From contig NC_134028.1 in assembly GCF_964204645.1 (NCBI RefSeq), positions 13,443,263 to 13,507,262 of the forward strand: a DNA stretch of 64,000 bases, read 5' to 3'. This document shows positions 63,953-64,000 of the stretch, piece after piece (the first letter of the stretch is position 1; each line of letters begins with the position of its first letter). Made by a program: the position numbers and the translations under genes. The notes beneath the pieces were generated by a model. It saw only the letters and a list, made by a program, of their open reading frames with translations, was not told the origin of the DNA and searched no databases. Source of the stretch: Tubulanus polymorphus (lineage: Eukaryota > Nemertea > Palaeonemertea > Tubulaniformes > Tubulanidae).

Positions 63953-64000
63953 AAATTTATAAAATTAGATATTTTAAGTATTTATGTATTAGATATGTAT

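Larger units (their letters stand above)
63318..64000 (+). mobile_element. Polinton/Maverick E, 5'-truncated fragment
   Basis: Plus-strand sequence starts within the chromodomain of the integrase and continues into the ATPase gene, then into spacer with TATTAGATATGTAT as in Polinton C. The fragment runs out of the window. Its left edge has no terminal repeat, so it is a truncated or rearranged copy. Confidence 0.8.

Overview
The window is repeat-rich nuclear DNA from an animal, most likely an aquatic invertebrate. This is inferred from the mix of Polinton/Maverick (adintovirus-like) elements, a Ty3/gypsy LTR element, a CR1/Jockey-type LINE, foldback elements and satellites. No host protein-coding gene could be recognised. 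Very AT-rich Polinton DNA contrasts with GC-balanced retrotransposon DNA.

Layout. Polinton A (1-3515) enters from the left and ends in a palindromic terminal cassette. A roughly 1-kb direct repeat follows (3516-4553) and recurs at 10388-11441. Between the copies lie unannotated DNA, a foldback element (7270-8913), a miniature palindrome with Polinton-like ends (8922-9043) and a short tandem array. Polinton B (11442-25854) abuts the 3' part of a gypsy element (25855-28760). That gypsy element is split by Polinton C (28761-42425, termini AG...CT, near-perfect 6-bp target duplication) and resumes at 42426-43866, ending in a 142-bp LTR. The LTR sits inside a gene of Polinton D (43867-about 47508). 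From 47.6 to 57.1 kb come an inverted-repeat structure, a 155-bp tandem array with CTCF-like motifs, a LINE relic and 5.2 kb of a 31-bp satellite. A LINE on the minus strand (58.1-60.6 kb), a Harbinger-type MITE (61922-62279) and the start of Polinton E (63318 onward) complete the window.

Polinton genes. The copies together carry a protein-primed family B DNA polymerase (PolB), a DDE integrase with a C-terminal chromodomain, a packaging-type ATPase, candidate major and minor capsid proteins, several small membrane proteins, a small conserved protein, a zinc-finger/VLTF3-like locus (only in B) and a free-standing HNH endonuclease (A and C). Almost all large genes are broken by single-base indels or TAA codons, so these are dead copies, although several small genes in C and the HNH gene in A remain open.

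The most striking feature is an intein of 355 codons (22117-23181, minus strand) inside the PolB gene of Polinton B. It lies between the Asp and Thr of the YFD|TD catalytic motif C, has recognisable splicing blocks and a two-motif LAGLIDADG endonuclease, and is now broken by one stop codon. Polinton D keeps an uninterrupted motif C, so occupied and empty alleles of the homing site lie about 24 kb apart.
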